From contig NZ_VRLV01000002.1 of NCBI RefSeq assembly GCF_009760925.1, positions 992,001 to 1,056,000 on the forward strand: a DNA stretch of 64,000 nt. Direction: 5' to 3'. The notes under the pieces were generated by a model that had not been told where the DNA came from, searched no databases, and saw only the letters and a program-made list of their open reading frames with translations. Every line of letters starts with the position of its first letter. The stretch's first letter is position 1. Position numbers and translations under genes: made by a program. Positions 60,024 through 64,000 of this stretch are shown here, piece by piece. Source of the stretch: Nonomuraea typhae (GTDB lineage: Bacteria; Actinomycetota; Actinomycetes; Streptosporangiales; Streptosporangiaceae).

Positions 60024-63000
60024 CTAGGCCGGGACCGGCGGCAGGTCCGGCGGCGTGGCGGCGGGGCGCTCGTCAAGGGCGGCCAGGGCCAGGTCGATGG
60101 CCCGGTCGAGCTGCGGGTCCCGCCCGGCGACCCGGTCCTGCGGCGTGATGACCACCTCCACGTCGGGGTCCACGCCGTGGTTCTCCACGCCCCACCCGTG
60201 TCCTTCGAGCCAGAACGCGTACCGCGGCTGGGTGACGACGGTCCCGTCCACGAGCGCGTAGCGGGAGTCGATGCCGATGACGCCGCCCCAGGTCCGGGTC
60301 CCGACCAGCGGCCCGATGCCGCGGATCTTGACCCCGGCGCTGACGATGTCCCCGTCGGAGCCGGCGAACTCGTCGGTGACGACGACAATGGGCCCGCGTG
60401 GCGAGTCCTCGGGGTAGCGGCGGGGTTCGTAGCCGCGTGCCCGTGCCCATCCGGAGACGCGGCGGGACAGCTTTTCCAGCACGAGCTCGGAGGTGTGGCC
60501 GCCGCTGTTCTCGCGGACGTCGACGACCAGCCCGTCGTGGTCCATCTCGGTGCGCAGGTCCCGGTGGAACTGGGCCCACCCGGAGGCGATCATGTCGGGC
60601 ACGTGCAGGTAGCCGAGGCGTCCGCCCGACTGCTCGCGGACGTGCGCCCGGCGGTTCTCCACCCAGTCGTGGTAGCGGAGCTGGGTCTCGTCCGAGATCG
60701 GGGTGACGACGACGCGCCGCGGGTCACCGCCGGCGGCCGGCCGTACCGTGAGCTCGGTGGGCTGGCCCGCGGTGCCGGCGAGCGAGGCGAGGGGGCCGCG
60801 GACGGGGTCCACGGGACGGCCCCCGACGGCGATGACGGCGTCGCCTTCCCTGATCGCCACGCCGGGGGCGAGCAGGGGTGAGCGGGCGTCGTGGTCGGAG
60901 CTCTCGCCGGGCAGGATCCTGCTCACGCGCCACACGCCGTCGTCGTCGCGGGCTAGGTCGGCGCCGAGCAGGCCCTGGCGGCGCCTGGGGTCGTAGCCGC
61001 CGCCGTTGGGGCGGGCGTAGGCGTGGGAGGTACCGAGCTCGCCCTGGACTTCCCAGAGCAGGTCGATGAGCTCGGAGTAGGCGCCGAGCCGGTCGACGAG
61101 GGGCGCGTAGCGTTCGAGGGTGCCCTGCCAGTCGACGCCGTTCATGTCGGCCCGCCAGAAGTGGTCGCGCATGAGGCGGCCGGCTTCCCAGTAGCTCTGC
61201 CGCCATTCGGCGACGGGGTCGACGGTGACGGTGACGCGGTCGAGGTCGATGCCGACGACGTCGTCGCCTTCGGTGGCGGCGCGGGTCTGGAGGCCGTTCT
61301 TGCCGTTGGTGACCAGGCGGCTGCCGTCGCCGCTGACCTCGAAGGAGCGGTATTCCTTGCCGAGTTCGGACTTGGCGCGCTTCTTGAGGTCGTAGCGCTC
61401 CAGCACGATCTCGGGGGTGGCTTCGCTGCCGTCGCCGAGCTGGCCGGTGAGCGGGTGGCGCAGCCACAGGAGGGCGTCCTTGGCGGTGCGCAGGTTGCCG
61501 TAGCGGCCGGAGGGCACCGGGACGGGCACGATGCGGGCGGCGAGGCCCTCGGGGTCCACTTCGGTGCGTGGCGGCTCGTCGCCGTTCTTCTTCTCCGCGC
61601 CGGACTTCGCGCCCTTGTCCTCGTCCTCGCCGTTGAAGCCGCGCCCCTGCAGGCTCGGGTCGAAGGGGCTGGGCGTGGTGGCCTGCAGCGGCACGATGTA
61701 CGGCCGGCACGCGTTGGGGAACGACAGGTCGAACACGTGGGAGTCGTAGACCGGGTCGAAGGTCCGCATGGACAGGAAGGCCAGGTGCTTGCCGTCCTTG
61801 GTGAAGACGGGCGAGTAGTCGGCGAAGCGGGGCGGGGTGACCTCGATGGTGCTGGTGCCGTCGATGCGCCCGATCTTGATCTGGGACAGCGGGCTGGGGT
61901 GCGGGTGGACCCAGGCGAGCCAGGCGGAGTCGGGGGAGAAGGCCAGGTCGTCGATGTCGCCGTGGGCGGTCCGGTCGAGTTCGCGCTGGTCGCCGCTGTC
62001 GAGGTCGATAATCAGGAGGCGCCCGTCGTGGGTGGCGACGGCGGCGTGTTTGCCGTCGGGGGCGGCGACGAGGTCGAGGACGCGGCCGAGTTCGCCGGCG
62101 GCCAGGGTGCGGATGTCGCCGCCGGGGACGCCGATCTCGAGGGCGTCTTCGCCGGTGGCGTCGGAGACCCAGATGGCCCGGCCGTCGGCGTCGAGCGTGT
62201 TGGGCAGCCGTACGCGGACGCCCGCTTCGGCGCGCAGGGCGCCGGCGGGCCCGTCGCGGTGGGTGAGCCAGTGGGCGGTGCCGCGGATTTCGACGGCGCT
62301 GGCGCGGCCGGTGGCGTCGGGTGAGTAGCCGCCGACCCGGCTGGGCGCGGGCCGCTTGGCGCGGGCGGGGCGCGGGCCGCCGAGCGTGATGTCGAGCTTG
62401 CGGGGCTCGGCGGTGAGGCTGTCGAGCAGCCAGAGGTCCCCGGCGTGGCTGTAGATCACGCGTTGCCCGTCGGTGGCCGCGTGCCGGGCGTAGAAGCCCT
62501 CGTGGGAGGTGTGCCGGCGCAGGTCGCTGCCGTCGGGCAGGGCGGAGTGGATGTTGGCGGTGCCGTCGGCGTCGGTGAGGAAGGCCAGCCGGTCGCCGAT
62601 CCACATGACGCAGGCGTATTGGGCGGCGGAGTCGGCGAACATGCGGGTGAACTCGCCGTCGCCGGTCGCGTCGGCCCAGATCTTGCCCGCGGTGCCGCCG
62701 CGGTAGCGCTTCCAGTGGGAGGGTTCGCGCCAGACGGACGAGACCGTGGCGACGCGGGCGCCGCTGGTCGCCGCTTCGCTGACCCATCCGTACGGCAGGC
62801 GGACGGCGGGCCCGCCGTCCAGGGGCACGGCGTGGGCCCAGGTACGGCTGCGCCCGGCCTGCCCGGCCGCGGTGACGGCCAGCACGTCGCCGTCGGCGGT
62901 CCAGCCGCGTACCTGGGTGGTGTGGTCGCCCCAGAAGGTCAGCCGGTCGCCGGCGGCTCCGTCGATCTCCGCGGCGTAGGCTTCGGGGGCGCCTTCGCGG

Positions 63001-63185
63001 GTGCCGGTCCAGGCGATGCGGCTGCCGTCGGGTGAGAACCTGGGATGGTTCACCGGGGCGCGGTCGGCGGTGAACCGCCAGGCTCGGCCGCCGCTCAGGG
63101 GGGCCAGCCAGACATCGTCGTCGGCAACGAAGGTGACCAGGTCACCGTGCAGATGCGGGTATCTCAGGTATGCGCCATTTGTCAC
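60024..63185 (-). CDS. Tricorn protease homologue, S41 family
   Basis: The 1053-residue cytoplasmic protease has beta-propeller-like blocks in the N-terminal 700 residues (TRHxxLSPDG-like FSPDGSRIAWTG; HGDIDDLAFSPDSAWLAWVH), a PDZ region at about 760-850 and a C-terminal serine protease with a tricorn core: FAGSDGD (Ser about 944), and a later GWGVENHGVDPDVEV. A charged, Lys/Glu-rich insertion near 525-545 is unusual. Tricorn trims peptides made by the proteasome, and actinobacteria have proteasomes. Start GTG 63185 is preferred. It is convergent with MalY. Confidence 0.93.
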   Translation of the reverse strand: MTNGAYLRYPHLHGDLVTFVADDDVWLAPLSGGRAWRFTADRAPVNHPRFSPDGSRIAWTGTREGAPEAYAAEIDGAAGDRLTFWGDHTTQVRGWTADGDVLAVTAAGQAGRSRTWAHAVPLDGGPAVRLPYGWVSEAATSGARVATVSSVWREPSHWKRYRGGTAGKIWADATGDGEFTRMFADSAAQYACVMWIGDRLAFLTDADGTANIHSALPDGSDLRRHTSHEGFYARHAATDGQRVIYSHAGDLWLLDSLTAEPRKLDITLGGPRPARAKRPAPSRVGGYSPDATGRASAVEIRGTAHWLTHRDGPAGALRAEAGVRVRLPNTLDADGRAIWVSDATGEDALEIGVPGGDIRTLAAGELGRVLDLVAAPDGKHAAVATHDGRLLIIDLDSGDQRELDRTAHGDIDDLAFSPDSAWLAWVHPHPSPLSQIKIGRIDGTSTIEVTPPRFADYSPVFTKDGKHLAFLSMRTFDPVYDSHVFDLSFPNACRPYIVPLQATTPSPFDPSLQGRGFNGEDEDKGAKSGAEKKNGDEPPRTEVDPEGLAARIVPVPVPSGRYGNLRTAKDALLWLRHPLTGQLGDGSEATPEIVLERYDLKKRAKSELGKEYRSFEVSGDGSRLVTNGKNGLQTRAATEGDDVVGIDLDRVTVTVDPVAEWRQSYWEAGRLMRDHFWRADMNGVDWQGTLERYAPLVDRLGAYSELIDLLWEVQGELGTSHAYARPNGGGYDPRRRQGLLGADLARDDDGVWRVSRILPGESSDHDARSPLLAPGVAIREGDAVIAVGGRPVDPVRGPLASLAGTAGQPTELTVRPAAGGDPRRVVVTPISDETQLRYHDWVENRRAHVREQSGGRLGYLHVPDMIASGWAQFHRDLRTEMDHDGLVVDVRENSGGHTSELVLEKLSRRVSGWARARGYEPRRYPEDSPRGPIVVVTDEFAGSDGDIVSAGVKIRGIGPLVGTRTWGGVIGIDSRYALVDGTVVTQPRYAFWLEGHGWGVENHGVDPDVEVVITPQDRVAGRDPQLDRAIDLALAALDERPAATPPDLPPVPA

Positions 63186-63300
63186 ATCTGAACACTAATG
63201 CTCCATCCCATCGTGACGCTCTTGCTCGCTATCGGCGAAACACCGCGCTAAAGCGCTCTAGTACCACAACGGATAGTCAAGTACCGTCTCCAGCGCAGGT

Positions 63301-63318
63301 TGCTAAAGGGATTTAGCA
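63301..63318 (+). promoter_or_regulatory. Inverted-repeat operator upstream of the GH85 gene
   Basis: TGCTAAAGGGATTTAGCA has 7-bp arms around a 4-bp centre and lies 14 bp upstream of the ATG, right before the AAGGAG ribosome site. It is a likely operator. It does not match the DasR (N-acetylglucosamine regulator) dre sequence. Confidence 0.55.
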
Positions 63319-63332
63319 TCAAGGAGCCCTCC

Positions 63333-64000
63333 ATGACCCGTCGTCTGTTACCCCTGCTGTGCGGGGTTCTGCTCGCGGCCACGCTGGTCGCGCTCCCCGC
63401 GCAGGCCGCTCCCGGCGATCAGCCCCACGCCTCCTACTGGCACCCGGATTCGATCCTCACCTGGGATCCGGCTTCCGACCCCGACGCCCGGTTCAACCGC
63501 TCGCGCGTGCCGCTGCGCCCCCGCGTCTCCGACCCCGCGCTGAAGGCCAACGCCGACGCCCGCGCCGGCGAGGGCCGCGTCGCCGCCCTGGCCGCCTTCG
63601 CCCCCACCTCGGGCAACCCCTCGCAGGGCGCCCTGGACCCGAACTACTACGCCTTCACGTACTGGCAGTACATCGACACCCTGGTCTTCTGGGGCGGCTC
63701 GGCCGGTGAGGGCCTGATCCTCGCCCCCAACCCGACGGTGATCGACGCCGCCCACCGCAACGGCGTCCGGGTCTACGGGACCGTCTTCTTCCCGCCCACC
63801 GCCTACGGCGGCCAGATCCAGTGGGTGCGCGACTTCGTCCGGAAGCAGGGATCGACCTACCCGGTCGCCGACAAGCTCGCGCAGGTGGCGCGGCACTACG
63901 GCTTCGAGGGCTGGTTCATCAACCAGGAGACCGCCGGCGGCGACGCCGCGCTGGCCACCGAGGTGCGCAACGTCATCTCCTATCTGCGCGGCAAGGGCAT
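63333..64000 (+). CDS. Secreted endo-beta-N-acetylglucosaminidase, GH85 family (N-terminal part)
   Basis: The gene runs off the right edge after 222 codons. It starts at ATG 63333 with AAGGAG 6 nt upstream and has a Sec signal peptide (LLPLLCGVLLAATLVALPAQ, cleavage near AQA-AP). The mature protein shows the GH85 fold: DPNYYAFTYWQYIDTLVFWG, VRVYGTVFFPP and the catalytic pair Asn197/Glu199 in FINQET. GH85 enzymes cut the chitobiose core of N-glycans. The downstream part (and any carbohydrate-binding domains) is outside the window. An inverted repeat operator lies upstream. Confidence 0.92.
   Translation, partial: MTRRLLPLLCGVLLAATLVALPAQAAPGDQPHASYWHPDSILTWDPASDPDARFNRSRVPLRPRVSDPALKANADARAGEGRVAALAAFAPTSGNPSQGALDPNYYAFTYWQYIDTLVFWGGSAGEGLILAPNPTVIDAAHRNGVRVYGTVFFPPTAYGGQIQWVRDFVRKQGSTYPVADKLAQVARHYGFEGWFINQETAGGDAALATEVRNVISYLRGKG

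Noticed and set aside
63241..63300. CTCTAGTACCAC near the GH85 gene as a DasR (dre) site
   Set aside because: It matches the dre consensus poorly (the TGGTCTAGACCA core is not kept).

Overview
The window is very GC-rich and gene-dense, and its start codons, codon bias and gene order are those of a filamentous actinobacterium. A principal sigma factor with a long Ala/Lys-rich and acidic N-terminus, a B12-dependent ribonucleotide reductase with nrdR next to lexA, the PrsW, tricorn and SpoIIE-type regulators, and a GH85 endoglycosidase fit Streptosporangiales. Nonomuraea or a close relative is the best guess. This is inference, because no rRNA or other taxonomic marker is present. I see no tRNA, rRNA, insertion sequence, prophage or CRISPR array.

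Layout. 1-5.5 kb: end of a FetB-like permease, a PASTA mini-protein, the principal sigma factor with a candidate leader ORF, a PAS/GAF/SpoIIE phosphatase and an HhH-GPD repair protein. 5.7-12.5 kb: small and conserved unknown genes, a thioesterase, the pxpABC 5-oxoprolinase operon, a PhzF isomerase and a winged-helix AlkZ-like protein. 12.5-18.2 kb: a four-gene oligopeptide ABC operon whose two ATPases are fused. 18.2-26.7 kb: a membrane-anchored tandem-AAA protein, a decapitated haloalkane dehalogenase, a TPR-membrane-PNPOx-like protein, MFS, DoxX and EamA proteins, and a truncated DUF6328 gene. 26.7-31.3 kb: a sulfotransferase, then an ABC-2 exporter directly followed by a NarL-type two-component system, and a metallothionein-like protein. 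31.5-36.9 kb: an MFS transporter, a 902-residue PcfJ-like protein, a small secreted repeat protein, two tandem related micro-genes and a PPOX-family protein. 36.9-41.2 kb: PrsW, and aceE divergent from a GntR regulator around a large palindrome. 41.2-48.5 kb: a giant nSTAND-WD40 protein, an alpha/beta hydrolase, TetR and MFS. 48.5-51.5 kb: an amidohydrolase, a SnoaL-like protein and MFS. 51.6-58.3 kb: the nrdR-nrdJ operon, a repeat-expanded LysM protein and lexA with an SOS box. 58.8-64 kb: a MalY-type lyase, a tricorn protease homologue and the start of a GH85 endo-beta-N-acetylglucosaminidase.

Most genes are core or common accessory actinobacterial genes. The parts least explained by known families are the two paralogous micro-ORFs near 36 kb, the PcfJ-like protein, the nSTAND/14-blade WD40 protein, the membrane tandem-AAA protein with near-identical DNA blocks in its two ATPase modules, and several in-frame repeat expansions in the LysM protein and the sensor kinase. 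Two genes are visible remnants (dehalogenase, DUF6328), which shows recent local decay.
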